Notes: generated by a model not told the origin, from the sequence alone. Positions 17,457-25,933 are shown, numbered from the stretch's first letter. The stretch is 64,000 nucleotides of DNA from Acidimicrobiales bacterium (GCA_016716005.1 JADJXE010000001.1:1997001-2061000), one strand, 5' to 3'. Numbers and translations are program-made.

Positions 17457-18038
17457 TCAGGCGGCCTGGGCGAGGAAGTTGCGCAGCAGGTCGTGCCCCG
17501 ACCCGGTGAGGATCGACTCGGGGTGGAACTGCACCCCCTCCACCGCCAGGTCGCGGTGGCGCAGCCCCATGATCGTGCCGTCCTCGGCCGTGGCCGTGAT
17601 CTCGAGCACGTCGGGCAGCCCCTCGCGGGCGACGATCAGCGAGTGGTAGCGGGTCGCCTGGAGCGGGTCGGGCAGACCGGCGAACACCCCCACCCCGGTG
17701 TGGTGCACGACCGACGTCTTGCCGTGCATCACCTGGGCCGCCCGCACCACCGTGCCGCCGAACACCTGCCCGATCGCCTGGTGGCCGAGGCACACGCCCA
17801 GGACGGGTCGCTCGCCGGCGAAGCGCCGGATGATCTCGGTGGACAGGCCGGCGTCCTCGGGCCGGCCCGGGCCGGGGGAGATGAGCACCGCGTCGGGGTC
17901 GAGCGCGACGATCTCGTCGATGGTGAGGGCGTCGTGGCGGTGCACCATCGGCTCGGCACCCAGCTCGCCCAGGTACTGGACGAGGTTGTAGACGAACGAG
18001 TCGTAGTTGTCGACGACCAGCACGCGCGGGGAGCCCAC
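17457..18038 (-). CDS. trpG: Anthranilate / aminodeoxychorismate synthase glutaminase subunit
   Basis: 193 residues from GTG 18038. Class I glutamine amidotransferase: N-terminal VLVVDNYDSFVYNLVQYL, oxyanion region SPGPGRPEDAG, nucleophile Cys in GVCLGHQAIG, and the His-Glu pair in VQFHPESILT. It supplies ammonia to the chorismate-using partner (TrpE or PabB, absent here), so it may serve tryptophan, folate or both. Its position beside pknB and crgA is conserved in actinobacteria. It converges on pknB with 23 nt between stops and shares a promoter region with crgA. Confidence 0.92.
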   Translation of the reverse strand: MGSPRVLVVDNYDSFVYNLVQYLGELGAEPMVHRHDALTIDEIVALDPDAVLISPGPGRPEDAGLSTEIIRRFAGERPVLGVCLGHQAIGQVFGGTVVRAAQVMHGKTSVVHHTGVGVFAGLPDPLQATRYHSLIVAREGLPDVLEITATAEDGTIMGLRHRDLAVEGVQFHPESILTGSGHDLLRNFLAQAA

Positions 18039-18045
18039 GAGCCCG

Positions 18046-18055
18046 AGGATAGGGT
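18046..18055. promoter_or_regulatory. Overlapping divergent -10 boxes for trpG and crgA
   Basis: Plus strand TAGGGT (18050-18055) ends 7 nt before ATG 18063 of crgA. Minus strand TATCCT (18051-18046) ends 7 nt before GTG 18038 of trpG. The two boxes share the TA at 18050-18051. Only 24 bp separate the two start codons, so both transcripts must be leaderless and one RNA polymerase at a time can use the site. Confidence 0.6.
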
Positions 18056-18062
18056 GTCGGGG

Positions 18063-18392
18063 ATGGCCAAGGTCACGAAGAAGAAGGGGGGGCGGGTCAC
18101 CCCCAAGGGCGGTGCCACCCGCCGGCCGGCCGGCACCGACGCCCACGGCGACCCGGGTCCGCACCACGCCTCCCAGGCCTCGAGCCGCTACACGCCGCCG
18201 ATCCCCAAGTACAAGAAGGTCAGCCCGCCCTGGGTGCCGGTGCTGATGTTCGCCCTGGTCGGGCTGGGTGCGCTGGTGATCGTCTTCAACTACCTGGGCG
18301 TGCTGCTGCCCGGAGCCACCGACAACTGGTACCTGCTCGCCGGCCTGGTCTGCATCCTCGGGGGGATCGTCACCGCCACCCAGTGGCACTGA
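18063..18392 (+). CDS. crgA: CrgA: cell division membrane protein
   Basis: 109 residues. A Lys-rich, then His/Ser/Pro-containing N terminus precedes the family block SRYTPPIPKYKKVSPPWVPVLMF and two membrane helices separated by a short loop containing GATDNWYLL, ending GGIVTATQWH. CrgA is an actinobacterial divisome protein that recruits FtsI/CwsA and modulates Z-ring assembly. Location beside pknB and trpG is typical. Confidence 0.9.
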   Translation: MAKVTKKKGGRVTPKGGATRRPAGTDAHGDPGPHHASQASSRYTPPIPKYKKVSPPWVPVLMFALVGLGALVIVFNYLGVLLPGATDNWYLLAGLVCILGGIVTATQWH

Positions 18393-18434
18393 CGCCTTCA
18401 CGTTCCGGACGGGCGTCGACCTGGTTGCCGTCGA

Positions 18435-18480
18435 GTTACACGCGTGTGACGCTCCCCAACCTTGTCCACAGCCTGGGGAC
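18435..18480. promoter_or_regulatory. Palindromes in a convergent intergenic region
   Basis: GTTACACGCGTGTGAC (18435-18450) is a 16-bp palindrome with one mismatched pair. GTCCACAGCCTGGGGAC (18464-18480) is a second near-palindrome that contains TTGTCCACA (18462-18470), a match to a DnaA-box-like sequence. They lie between the stops of crgA and the zinc-ribbon gene, so the second may be a bidirectional terminator; the role of the first is unclear. Confidence 0.35.
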
Positions 18481-18488
18481 GACGGCCG

Positions 18489-18749
18489 TCACTCGACGGG
18501 GGTGACCAGGTCCATGTCCTCCTGGCAGTGCCGCGGCGGTTCGGGCTCCTGGTCGGGAGCAAGGGTCATCTTGAGCTCGGCCCCGCAGATCGAGCACCGG
18601 TAGCGCAGGTCGACCTTGCGCATCTCTCCCGCCGGCGGGGGTGGCGGGAGCGGGCGCGCCAGGCCCCGGAGCACGGCGAAGCCCACCTTGAACACCACGG
18701 CGGCGATGAGGACCGCCACGACGATCTGGAACACCCAGTTGTCGACCAT
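18489..18749 (-). CDS. Small membrane protein with zinc-ribbon-like C terminus
   Basis: 86 residues. One N-terminal membrane helix (about 5-30), a Pro-rich hinge, and a C-terminal soluble part RYRCSICGAELKM ... PPRHCQEDMDLV. The CxxC plus HC arrangement suggests a metal-binding ribbon. The ending VTPVE and overall layout recall a family of uncharacterised actinobacterial proteins. Function unknown; convergent with crgA and upstream of the thiolase on the same strand. Confidence 0.7.
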   Translation of the reverse strand: MVDNWVFQIVVAVLIAAVVFKVGFAVLRGLARPLPPPPPAGEMRKVDLRYRCSICGAELKMTLAPDQEPEPPRHCQEDMDLVTPVE

Positions 18750-18813
18750 ACCTGCACCGAAGGCTAGCGACGCCCCCGACAGGCGCCCCGCGAACCGCCC
18801 GGAGCGGTGAGGA

Positions 18814-19974
18814 TCAGCCGAGCCGCTCGATGATGGTGGCGTTGGCCATGCCGCCGCCCTCGCACATCGTCTGCAGCCCGTAGCGGCCGCCGGTGCGCTC
18901 CAGCTCGGCGAGCAGGGTGGTCATGAGGCGGGCGCCCGAGCAGCCCAGCGGGTGCCCGATGGCGATGGCCCCACCGTTCACGTTCACCTTGCTCATGTCC
19001 GGGTGGATCTCCTTCTCCCACGCCAGCACCACCGAGGCGAAGGCCTCGTTGATCTCGACGAGGTCCATGTCGTCGATGGTGAGGCCGGCCTTGGCCAGAA
19101 CCTTCTCGGTGGCCGGGATCGGCGCGGTGAGCATCAGGCGCGGGTCGGCGCCGGCCAGGGCGAAGCTCACGAACCGGGCGCGGGGCCTGAGGCCGAGCTC
19201 GTTGGCCTTCTCCTCGCTCATGATCAGCAGGGCCGCCGAGCCGTCGGTGATCTGGCTGGAGTTGGCCGCGGTGACCACGCCGTCCTCCTTGAAGGAGGGC
19301 TTCAGGCTGGCGAGCTTCTCGGGCGAGGTGTCGCGGATGCCCTCGTCGGCGGTCATGAGGTTGCCCTCGGCGTCGAGCACCGGGTGGATCTGGCTCTCGA
19401 AGCGGCCCTCGGCGGTGGCCTGGGCCGCGAGCTGCTGGCTGCGGAAGCCGAAGGCGTCGAGGTCCTCCCGGGTGATCCCCCACTTCTCGGCGATCATCTC
19501 GGCCGAGATGCCCTGGGGCACCAGGCCGCCGAGCGGGGCGTAGCGCACGCCCACGCGGGGACCGAAGGGCATGCCGTACTTGCCGTCGGCGATGGAGGCG
19601 CCCATCGGCACCCGGGTCATCACCTCGACGCCGGAGGCCACGATCACGTCGTGGGCACCGGCGATCACGGCCTGGGCCGCGAAGTGGGCGGCCTGCTGCG
19701 AGCTGCCGCACTGGCGGTCGACGGTGGTGCCGGGCACGTCCTCGGGCCAGCCTGCGGCCAGCACGGCGTTGCGGGCGACGTTCACGCTCTGCTCGCCCAC
19801 CTGCATGACGCAGCCCATGATCACGTCCTCGACCAGCGCCGGGTCGACGCCCGAGCGGGTGACGAGGGCGTTCAGGGTCTCGGCGGCCAGATCGACCGGG
19901 TGCCAGTCGCGCAGCTTGCCGTTGCGCTTGCCCAGGGGGGTGCGGACGGCGTCGACGATGACGGCGGTGGGCAT
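18814..19974 (-). CDS. Thiolase-family acetyl-CoA acyltransferase
   Basis: 386 residues from ATG 19974, with AAGGAG upstream. Active-site Cys lies in VDRQCGSSQQAAH (about residue 92), and the C-terminal catalytic His and Cys lie in GGAIAIGHPLGCSGAR. The enzyme condenses or cleaves 3-ketoacyl-CoA, in beta-oxidation or the reverse direction. It diverges from an acyl-CoA synthetase, consistent with fatty-acid or related acyl-CoA metabolism. A degenerate copy of the palindrome found upstream of the luciferase-like gene at 51761 overlaps its probable promoter. Confidence 0.9.
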   Translation of the reverse strand: MPTAVIVDAVRTPLGKRNGKLRDWHPVDLAAETLNALVTRSGVDPALVEDVIMGCVMQVGEQSVNVARNAVLAAGWPEDVPGTTVDRQCGSSQQAAHFAAQAVIAGAHDVIVASGVEVMTRVPMGASIADGKYGMPFGPRVGVRYAPLGGLVPQGISAEMIAEKWGITREDLDAFGFRSQQLAAQATAEGRFESQIHPVLDAEGNLMTADEGIRDTSPEKLASLKPSFKEDGVVTAANSSQITDGSAALLIMSEEKANELGLRPRARFVSFALAGADPRLMLTAPIPATEKVLAKAGLTIDDMDLVEINEAFASVVLAWEKEIHPDMSKVNVNGGAIAIGHPLGCSGARLMTTLLAELERTGGRYGLQTMCEGGGMANATIIERLG

Positions 19975-20044
19975 GGGTGAGGTGCTCCTTGGTCCAGGGG
20001 CGGAGGCGGGCGTCCGGAGCCTGGCCCTCGCCGCAACGCCACGA

Positions 20045-20065
20045 GAACTAGACCGGACAGTCAAG
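20045..20065 (-). promoter_or_regulatory. Probable TetR-type operator overlapping the thiolase promoter
   Basis: Read on the minus strand, CTTGACTGTCCGGTCTAG is a degenerate dyad (12 of 18 positions symmetrical) of the CTTGACCGGCCGGTCAAG core at 51730, and it is followed by a TAGTTC -10-like box in the same arrangement as at 51748. This suggests that one regulator controls both genes. Confidence 0.4.
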
Positions 20066-20176
20066 AGTCTGCCGGGGGTCGCGGGTGACGGTCAACCGAT
20101 GGCCCTAGGCACAGCCCTGTGACCTGCGCTACACCATGACGGACGTCCCAGGGACAGCAGCGGGGGAGGACCGAAC

Positions 20177-21985
20177 GTGGGCTGGTCGAGCATCCAGGAG
20201 ATCGACGAGGCCGTCGCCGGCCAGACGGTGCCGAGCGAGTTCGTGAAGACCGTCGAGGAGCACGGCGACCTGGTCGCCCTGCGCTGGCTCGACGGCGAGG
20301 AGTGGAAGGAGTGGACCTTCACCGAGTACGCCGGCCTCGTGGCCCGGGCCGCCACCGGCCTGCAGGCCCTGGGCGTGCAGCCCGGCGACCACGTCGTGCT
20401 GATGATGCGCAACCGGCCGGAGTTCCACGTGGTCGACATGGCCGCGCTGTTCGTCGGGGCCACGCCGGTGTCGATCTACAACTCGTCGTCGTCCGAGCAG
20501 GTGCAGTACCTGGCAAGCCACTGCGACGCCAAGGTCGCCGTCGTCGAGGATCCCGTCTACCTCCGGCGCTTCCTCGACGTGCGCGACGAACTGCCCTTGC
20601 TCGAGCACCTGGTGATCATCGACGACCACGACGGGGTCGCCGGTGACTCGGTGATGCACTGGAGCACGCTCCTCAGCCATGCGCCCCTGGGCCTGGCCGA
20701 GGCCGCGGCGTCGATCTCGCCCGACCGGATCGCCACCGTCATCTACACGTCGGGCACCACCGGGCCGCCCAAGGGCGTGCTGCTCAGCCACTACAACATC
20801 ACGTTCACGGCCGAGAGCCTGAAGCGCACGATCGAGCTCGACAGCTACGCCGGCAAGAAGGTCGTGAGCTACCTGCCCATGGCCCACATCGCCGAGCGGA
20901 TGACCAGCCACTACATGCAGGCCCTGCTCGGCTACACCGTCACCACCTGCCCGGAGCCCGGCGCCGTCGCCACCTTCGCCCGCGAGGTCCGGCCCAACAT
21001 CATGTTCGGGGTGCCCCGCGTGTGGGAGAAGGTGTACGCGGGCGTCAACGCCGCCTTGGCCGGCGATCACGAACGCAAGAAGCAGTTCGACGAGGCCGTC
21101 GCCGCGGCCAAGCCCATCGTGCAGGCGCGGGCGTGGGACCGGGCGAGCGCCGAGGACCTGGCCACCTACGAGTTCCTCGACCAGGTCGCCTTCTCGCAGG
21201 TGCGCGAGCTCATCGGCCTGAACGAGCTCGACATCGCCATCACCGGGGCCGCTCCCATGACCCAGGAGATCCTGGAGTGGTTCCGGGCCATCGGCGTGCC
21301 GCTGTCGGAGATCTACGGCATGTCCGAGAGCTCCGGCCCCATGACGTTCGTGCCCTTCAAGGTGAAGCCCGGGACGGTCGGCCCGGCGATCCACGGCTGC
21401 GAGGTGGCCCTGGCCGACGACGGCGAGATCGTCTGCCGGGGCGGCAACGTGTTCCTCGGCTACATCCACGACCCGGAGAAGACGGCCGAGGCCCTCGACG
21501 CCGACGGCTGGCTCCACTCCGGCGACATCGGCACGGTCGACGAGGACGGCTACTACCGCATCGTCGACCGCAAGAAGGAGCTGATCATCACCGCCGGCGG
21601 CAAGAACATCAGCCCGGCGAACCTCGAGGCCGCCCTGAAGGCGATCCCGCTCATCGGGCAGGCCTGCGCCATCGGCGACAACCGGCCCTTCATCTCCGCC
21701 CTGCTGGCGCTCGACCCCGAGGTGGCACCGGCCTGGGCCCGGGCCAACGACATCGACTTCGACGACCTCGAGGATCTGGCCCGCAACCCCGTCGTGCACG
21801 ACGAGGTGCAGCTCGGCGTCGACGAGATCAACAAGCAGTTCTCCCGGGTCGAGCAGATCAAGAAGTGGGTGCTGCTGGGCGAGGAGTGGCTGGCCGACTC
21901 CGACGTGCTCACGCCCACCTCGAAGCTGAAGCGCCGGGGCATCAGCGCCAAGTACGCCGACGTGATCGAGGCCATGTACGCCTAG
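20177..21985 (+). CDS. Long-chain fatty acid-CoA ligase (FadD-type)
   Basis: 602 residues from GTG 20177, preceded by GGGGGAGG. Adenylation-enzyme motifs are intact: P-loop YTSGTTGPPKGVL, YGMSESSGP, HSGDIGTVDEDGYYRIVDRKKELIITAGGKN, and a C-terminal SKLKRR with the catalytic Lys region. The length and the long SQVRELIGLNELD insertion resemble FadD15-like enzymes of actinobacteria. It activates fatty acids to acyl-CoA through acyl-adenylate. It diverges from the thiolase gene, sharing a 200-bp regulatory region. Confidence 0.9.
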   Translation: MGWSSIQEIDEAVAGQTVPSEFVKTVEEHGDLVALRWLDGEEWKEWTFTEYAGLVARAATGLQALGVQPGDHVVLMMRNRPEFHVVDMAALFVGATPVSIYNSSSSEQVQYLASHCDAKVAVVEDPVYLRRFLDVRDELPLLEHLVIIDDHDGVAGDSVMHWSTLLSHAPLGLAEAAASISPDRIATVIYTSGTTGPPKGVLLSHYNITFTAESLKRTIELDSYAGKKVVSYLPMAHIAERMTSHYMQALLGYTVTTCPEPGAVATFAREVRPNIMFGVPRVWEKVYAGVNAALAGDHERKKQFDEAVAAAKPIVQARAWDRASAEDLATYEFLDQVAFSQVRELIGLNELDIAITGAAPMTQEILEWFRAIGVPLSEIYGMSESSGPMTFVPFKVKPGTVGPAIHGCEVALADDGEIVCRGGNVFLGYIHDPEKTAEALDADGWLHSGDIGTVDEDGYYRIVDRKKELIITAGGKNISPANLEAALKAIPLIGQACAIGDNRPFISALLALDPEVAPAWARANDIDFDDLEDLARNPVVHDEVQLGVDEINKQFSRVEQIKKWVLLGEEWLADSDVLTPTSKLKRRGISAKYADVIEAMYA

Positions 21986-22010
21986 CGGCGGGCAGCGGCC
22001 GCCCGTCGCC

Positions 22011-22016
22011 TACCGT
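22011..22016 (+). promoter_or_regulatory. Leaderless -10 box of the ABC exporter operon
   Basis: TACCGT ends 7 nt before GTG 22024, 26 nt after the fadD stop. The exporter can therefore be transcribed independently of fadD. Confidence 0.45.
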
Positions 22017-22023
22017 CGCGCCC

Positions 22024-22962
22024 GTGGAACCGGTGCTGCGGTGCTCCGGGCTGGTGAAGCGCTACGGCGAGCGGCTGGCGGTCGACAGGGTCGGCTTCGA
22101 GATCGCGGCCGGCGAGACGTACGGCCTGCTCGGACCCAACGGCGCGGGCAAGACCACCACCATCTCCATGGTCTGCGGCATCCTCGCCCGCGACGCCGGC
22201 GAGGTGGTGGTGGCAGGCGAGCCCATGCACCCGGGTGCGGCGCGGGCCAAGGCCGCCATCGGCCTGGTGCCCCAGGACATCGCCCTGTTCCCCGACCTCA
22301 GCGCGGCCGAGAACCTGCGCTTCTTCGGCCGCCTCCAGGGCCTCGCGGGGAAGCACCTCGAGGCGCGGGTGGCGACCGTGCTCGACGTGGTGGGCCTGGC
22401 CGACCGGGCAAGGGAGCGGGTGGACGCCTACTCGGGCGGGATGAGGCGGCGCGCCAACATCGGCGTCGGGCTGCTGCACGAGCCCCGGCTGCTGGTGCTC
22501 GACGAGCCCACCGTGGGCGTCGACCCCCAGAGCCGCAACGCCATCCTGGAGAGCATCGAGGCCCTCGGCCGCGAGGGGCTGGCGGTGCTCTACACCACCC
22601 ACTACATGGAAGAGGCCGAGCGCCTCTGCGACCGGGTGGGGATCATCGACGAGGGCTGCATCGTGGCCGAGGGCACCCGCCGCGAGCTGGTCGCCCAGAT
22701 CGGCGAGCACGACCGGGTTCAGGTCGCAGGGGTCGGTGACCTGGCCGCCTTCGCCCAGCGGGCCCGCGAGGTGGACGGCGTCGTGGCCGCCACTGTGGCC
22801 GACGGTCGGGTCGACGTGCTCGCCCGCTCGGCCGAGGCCGCGCTGGCCCCGCTGGTGGCCGGGGCCGCGGCGGCGGGCGTGGTGATCGCCGGCATCGAGG
22901 TGACCGAGCCCGACCTCGAGGCGGTCTTCCTGCACCTCACCGGCAAGGCGCTCCGGGACTGA
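22024..22962 (+). CDS. ABC-2 type exporter ATP-binding protein
   Basis: 312 residues. Walker A GPNGAGKTTT, Q-loop VPQDIALFPDLSAAENL, signature YSGGMRRR, Walker B LLVLDEPTVGVD and H-loop TTHYMEEAE are all present. A C-terminal extension after residue 220 has the DrrA/CcmA-type LEAVFLHLTGKAL ending. It energises the two permeases that follow directly (9-nt gap, then a 4-nt overlap). Substrate unknown; DrrA-like exporters move drugs, lipids or polyketides. Confidence 0.92.
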   Translation: MEPVLRCSGLVKRYGERLAVDRVGFEIAAGETYGLLGPNGAGKTTTISMVCGILARDAGEVVVAGEPMHPGAARAKAAIGLVPQDIALFPDLSAAENLRFFGRLQGLAGKHLEARVATVLDVVGLADRARERVDAYSGGMRRRANIGVGLLHEPRLLVLDEPTVGVDPQSRNAILESIEALGREGLAVLYTTHYMEEAERLCDRVGIIDEGCIVAEGTRRELVAQIGEHDRVQVAGVGDLAAFAQRAREVDGVVAATVADGRVDVLARSAEAALAPLVAGAAAAGVVIAGIEVTEPDLEAVFLHLTGKALRD

Positions 22963-22971
22963 GCGGCGACG

Positions 22972-24165
22972 ATGCGGCCCGAGGTGGTGATCGCCCAGAA
23001 CGACCTCCGCCGTGGCCTGCGCAACCGCTCGGCGGTGATCACGGCCTTCGTGGGACCGCTGGTGCTCGCCACGATCATCTCGTTCGCCTTCGGCGCGAAC
23101 GCCGAGGGCTTCCGGGCCACGATCGGCGTGGTCGACGCCGACGCCAGCGAGCTCGGCTCGTCCATCGCCAGGGGCCTGACGGGCGCCGACGGGCCGGGCG
23201 GGGAGTCGCCGGTGACGTTCACCGTCATCGGCTCGGAGTCCGCAGCCCGGACCCGGGTCGACGACGGCGACATCGCCGCGGCCATCGTGATCCCCGCCGG
23301 CTTCGGGGCGTCGATCACCGGCGGCCGGCCCCTCGACCTCACCGTGCTGACCAGACCGGACGAGCAGGTGAGCGCCGAGGTGGCGCGGGCCGTGGCCGGC
23401 GACATCGCCAACCGGCTGCAGGCGACCCGCCTGGCCGTGGCCACCGCCGCCGCCAGCACCGGGGCGAGCCCCACCGCCGCGCAGCTCGAGGCCTGGGCCG
23501 CGGCCGCCCAGGACCAGGCGGCGGCGATCACCGTCGTGGACGTGTCACCCGGCCGGGGCGAGGTCTCGTTCACGGCCTACTTCGGGGCGTCGATGGCGAT
23601 CGTGTTCCTGTTCCTGGCGGTGGGGGCCGGCGCCCGGTCGCTGATCGTGGAGCGGCGCGACGGCACCCTCGCCCGCGAGCTGGCCGCGCCGATCACGCCC
23701 CGCACCGTCCTGGCCGGGAAGACCCTGGCGGTGTTCGTGCTGGGTCTGCTCGCCATGGTCACGATGTGGCTCGTGACCACCGTGGTGTTCGGTGCCCGCT
23801 GGGGTGACCCGGTGGCCGTGGTGGTCGTGGCCGCGGCCACGGTGTTCGCCATCGCGGGGGTGAGCACGCTCGTCACCGCCCTGGCCCGCACCGAGGCGCA
23901 GGCCGACGCCCTGGCCGCGGCCGTCACCTTCACCCTCGCCCTCCTCGGCGGCAACTTCGTCCAGCCCGGTGCCCTCCCCGACGTGCTGCGCCGGCTTTCC
24001 CTCGCCACCCCCAACGGCTGGGCCCTGCGGGCCTTCACCGACCTGTCGGCCGACGAAGCCGGCCTGGTCGAGGTGCTGCCCGCCATCGGGGTGCTGGCGG
24101 CGATCGGTGCGGTCACCCTCACGCTGGGGCTCAGCCGCCTCGGCCGGCTGGTGGCGACCGGGTGA
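22972..24165 (+). CDS. ABC-2 type exporter permease (first subunit)
   Basis: 397 residues. One N-terminal membrane helix, then an external domain of about 170 residues (including STGASPTAAQLEAWAAAAQDQ), then five to six C-terminal helices, the YhfI/NatB-like ABC-2 layout. The segment LIVERRDGTLARELAAPITPRTVLAGK is the cytoplasmic coupling loop. It probably dimerises with the next gene product, since both contain the same start pattern (FGANAE). Confidence 0.87.
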   Translation: MRPEVVIAQNDLRRGLRNRSAVITAFVGPLVLATIISFAFGANAEGFRATIGVVDADASELGSSIARGLTGADGPGGESPVTFTVIGSESAARTRVDDGDIAAAIVIPAGFGASITGGRPLDLTVLTRPDEQVSAEVARAVAGDIANRLQATRLAVATAAASTGASPTAAQLEAWAAAAQDQAAAITVVDVSPGRGEVSFTAYFGASMAIVFLFLAVGAGARSLIVERRDGTLARELAAPITPRTVLAGKTLAVFVLGLLAMVTMWLVTTVVFGARWGDPVAVVVVAAATVFAIAGVSTLVTALARTEAQADALAAAVTFTLALLGGNFVQPGALPDVLRRLSLATPNGWALRAFTDLSADEAGLVEVLPAIGVLAAIGAVTLTLGLSRLGRLVATG

Positions 24166-25382
24166 GCACCACCGAGGTCGGGGCACCGAGCGACCGGCGA
24201 CCCGCCCTGCGGCGCACTCCACCGGCCCGGGCCGTCGCGGCCGTCGCCGGCGTCGACTTCCGCCGCCTGACGCGCGACCGCACCGCGCTGTTCTTCGTCG
24301 TCGTGCTGCCGGTCGTCGTCATCATCATCATCGGCGTCACGTTCGGCGCCAACGCCGAGGTGACGATCGGCGTGGTGGACCAGGACGGGAGCGAGCTGTC
24401 GGCGGCCCTGGTCGCCGACCTCGACGCCAGCGACGCCCTGGCGGTGCAGTGGTTCGACTCGCTCGACGCCCTCAACGCCGAGGTCCGCCGGTCGGGCGTG
24501 GTCGCAGGGGTGGTGATCCCGCCCGGCTACGGCCGAGCGCTCCGGAGCGCCAGCCCGGCCGAGCTGCGGTTCGTCGAGGGGCTGGCCGGGGGCGACAGCT
24601 TCGCGGCCCGCACCCCGGTGCTGGCCGCGGCGTCGGCCCAGGGGGCCACCGTGCAGGCCGCCCGCTTCGCCGCGGCCCAGACCGGCGAAGCCTACGAGCG
24701 CGCCCTCGACACGGCCGAGCAGCTGGCCCGGTCGGGCCCGGCGGTCGGCGTCGCCGTGGAGCCCGTGGGCCGAGCGGTGGAGGACGTCAGCAGGTTCTCC
24801 TACACCGCACCGACGAACCTGGTCCTCTTCGTGTTCCTGAACTCCCTCACCGCCGCCACCGCCTTCGCCGAGATGCGACGCCTGGGCATGACCCGACGCA
24901 TGCTCGCGGCCCCGCTCGCGGGCGGCGACGTGGTCGCGGGCATCACCCTCAACCGCTTCGCCTTCGCGCTGCTCCAGAGCCTGCTCATCGTCGCGGTCGG
25001 CGCGTTCCTCTTCGGCGTGCGCTGGGGAGACCCGCTCGCCGCCGGCGCGCTGGTGGTGGTGTTCGCCCTGGTGAGCACCGGAGCCGGCATGCTGCTCGGC
25101 ACCTTCGTGCGGTCGCCCGACCAGGCCGGGGCCCTCGGGCCGCCCATCGGGATCGCGCTCGGGATGCTGGGCGGCTGCATGTGGACCCTCGAGATCGTGT
25201 CGCCCACCATGCGGGCCATCGGCCACCTCACCCCGCACGCCTGGGCGGTGGACGCGTGGCTGGAGCTCGTCTTCTACGGCGGCCACCTGGCCGACATCGT
25301 CCGCGAGCTGGCGGTGCTGGGGGGCTTCGCCGTGGCGTTGCTGGGCCTGGCCGTCGTGCGGGTGGGCCGCCAGCTGGCCTAG
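24162..25382 (+). CDS. ABC-2 type exporter permease (second subunit)
   Basis: 406 residues from GTG 24162, overlapping the previous stop by 4 nt. It has the same topology as its neighbour, with ALFFVVVLPVVVIIIIGVTFGANAEVTIGVVDQDGSEL, a periplasmic-type domain, FAEMRRLGMTRRMLAAPLAGGD as coupling loop and six terminal helices. The pair probably arose by duplication. The operon ends here; a strong hairpin follows 66 nt later. Confidence 0.87.
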   Translation: MSTTEVGAPSDRRPALRRTPPARAVAAVAGVDFRRLTRDRTALFFVVVLPVVVIIIIGVTFGANAEVTIGVVDQDGSELSAALVADLDASDALAVQWFDSLDALNAEVRRSGVVAGVVIPPGYGRALRSASPAELRFVEGLAGGDSFAARTPVLAAASAQGATVQAARFAAAQTGEAYERALDTAEQLARSGPAVGVAVEPVGRAVEDVSRFSYTAPTNLVLFVFLNSLTAATAFAEMRRLGMTRRMLAAPLAGGDVVAGITLNRFAFALLQSLLIVAVGAFLFGVRWGDPLAAGALVVVFALVSTGAGMLLGTFVRSPDQAGALGPPIGIALGMLGGCMWTLEIVSPTMRAIGHLTPHAWAVDAWLELVFYGGHLADIVRELAVLGGFAVALLGLAVVRVGRQLA

Positions 25383-25447
25383 TGCGGCCCGGATGGTGCG
25401 GCCCGGAGGGTGCGGCCCGCTCGCCCGCCGAACCCGGCGCGCCTCGA

Positions 25448-25492
25448 ACTGTGTGGACGAATCCCGATGGGATGCGGGCTCGTCCACACAGT
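25448..25492. terminator. Two-tier inverted repeat between convergent genes
   Basis: Perfect 13-bp arms ACTGTGTGGACGA (25448-25460) and TCGTCCACACAGT (25480-25492) surround a 19-nt loop that contains an inner CCCG / CGGG pair. It lies between the exporter operon (plus) and a small minus-strand gene, the place for a bidirectional terminator. The design matches the element at 3414. Confidence 0.6.
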
Positions 25493-25519
25493 ACGGTCAG
25501 GGAAGCGGGACGCGCCGGA

Positions 25520-25804
25520 TCAGCGGACGTCGCCGCGCTCGGCCGCAGCCACGTGCGGGCGCACGGTCAGCAGGTACCACAGCGCGATCACGAGCCCCGG
25601 CAGCAGGAACAGCACCCCGATCGCGGGGGCGGCGATCCACACCACGCGGCGTCGCCCGGCCAGCGCGAACGCCCACTCCGGCCGGTTGGCGGCGTCGAGC
25701 AGGGCCCACACCGACAGGGCGAGGGGCACCGCGAACACGGCGATGGAGACGACGGTGACGACGAGCCGCCACAGGCCGTCCATCGGCGCCGCGAACACGG
25801 CCAT
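25520..25804 (-). CDS. DUF2516-like small membrane protein
   Basis: 94 residues with two membrane regions. VPLALSVWALLDAANRPEWAFALAGRRR followed by a second helix and WYLLTVRPHVAAAERGD is the pattern recalled for DUF2516 proteins of actinobacteria (not verified by search). Function unknown. ATG 25783 is an alternative start, since the first seven residues are weakly supported. A second tiny membrane gene lies just upstream on the same strand. Confidence 0.65.
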   Translation of the reverse strand: MAVFAAPMDGLWRLVVTVVSIAVFAVPLALSVWALLDAANRPEWAFALAGRRRVVWIAAPAIGVLFLLPGLVIALWYLLTVRPHVAAAERGDVR

Positions 25805-25819
25805 CGGCGCCGCGTGCGA

Positions 25820-25933
25820 TCAGGTGTGGTCGAAGGTGCCGGTCACGACGACCAGCACGATGAGCAGGATGCCGAGCATGATGCCGAGCAGGGCCCCGAC
25901 GATGAGCGGCTTGTCCGACTGGCTGGTCTCCAC
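25820..25933 (-). CDS. 37-residue single-pass membrane peptide
   Basis: GTG 25933 is preceded by GGAGG with a 5-nt spacer, a better ribosome-binding site than most in this window. The peptide has a short polar start (ETSQSDKP), one long hydrophobic helix of about 23 residues and a short tail, ending at TGA 25820. It precedes the DUF2516-like gene by 15 nt and may share its transcript. Function unknown; supported by the ribosome-binding site and the clean helix. Confidence 0.55.
   Translation of the reverse strand: METSQSDKPLIVGALLGIMLGILLIVLVVVTGTFDHT

Noticed and set aside
18462..18470. Replication origin
   Set aside because: Only one DnaA-box-like 9-mer, with no cluster and no dnaA/dnaN genes nearby.
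23460..25380. Recent tandem duplication of ABC permease genes
   Set aside because: The two permeases share topology and a few motifs but differ throughout in sequence; an old paralogy, not a recent repeat.
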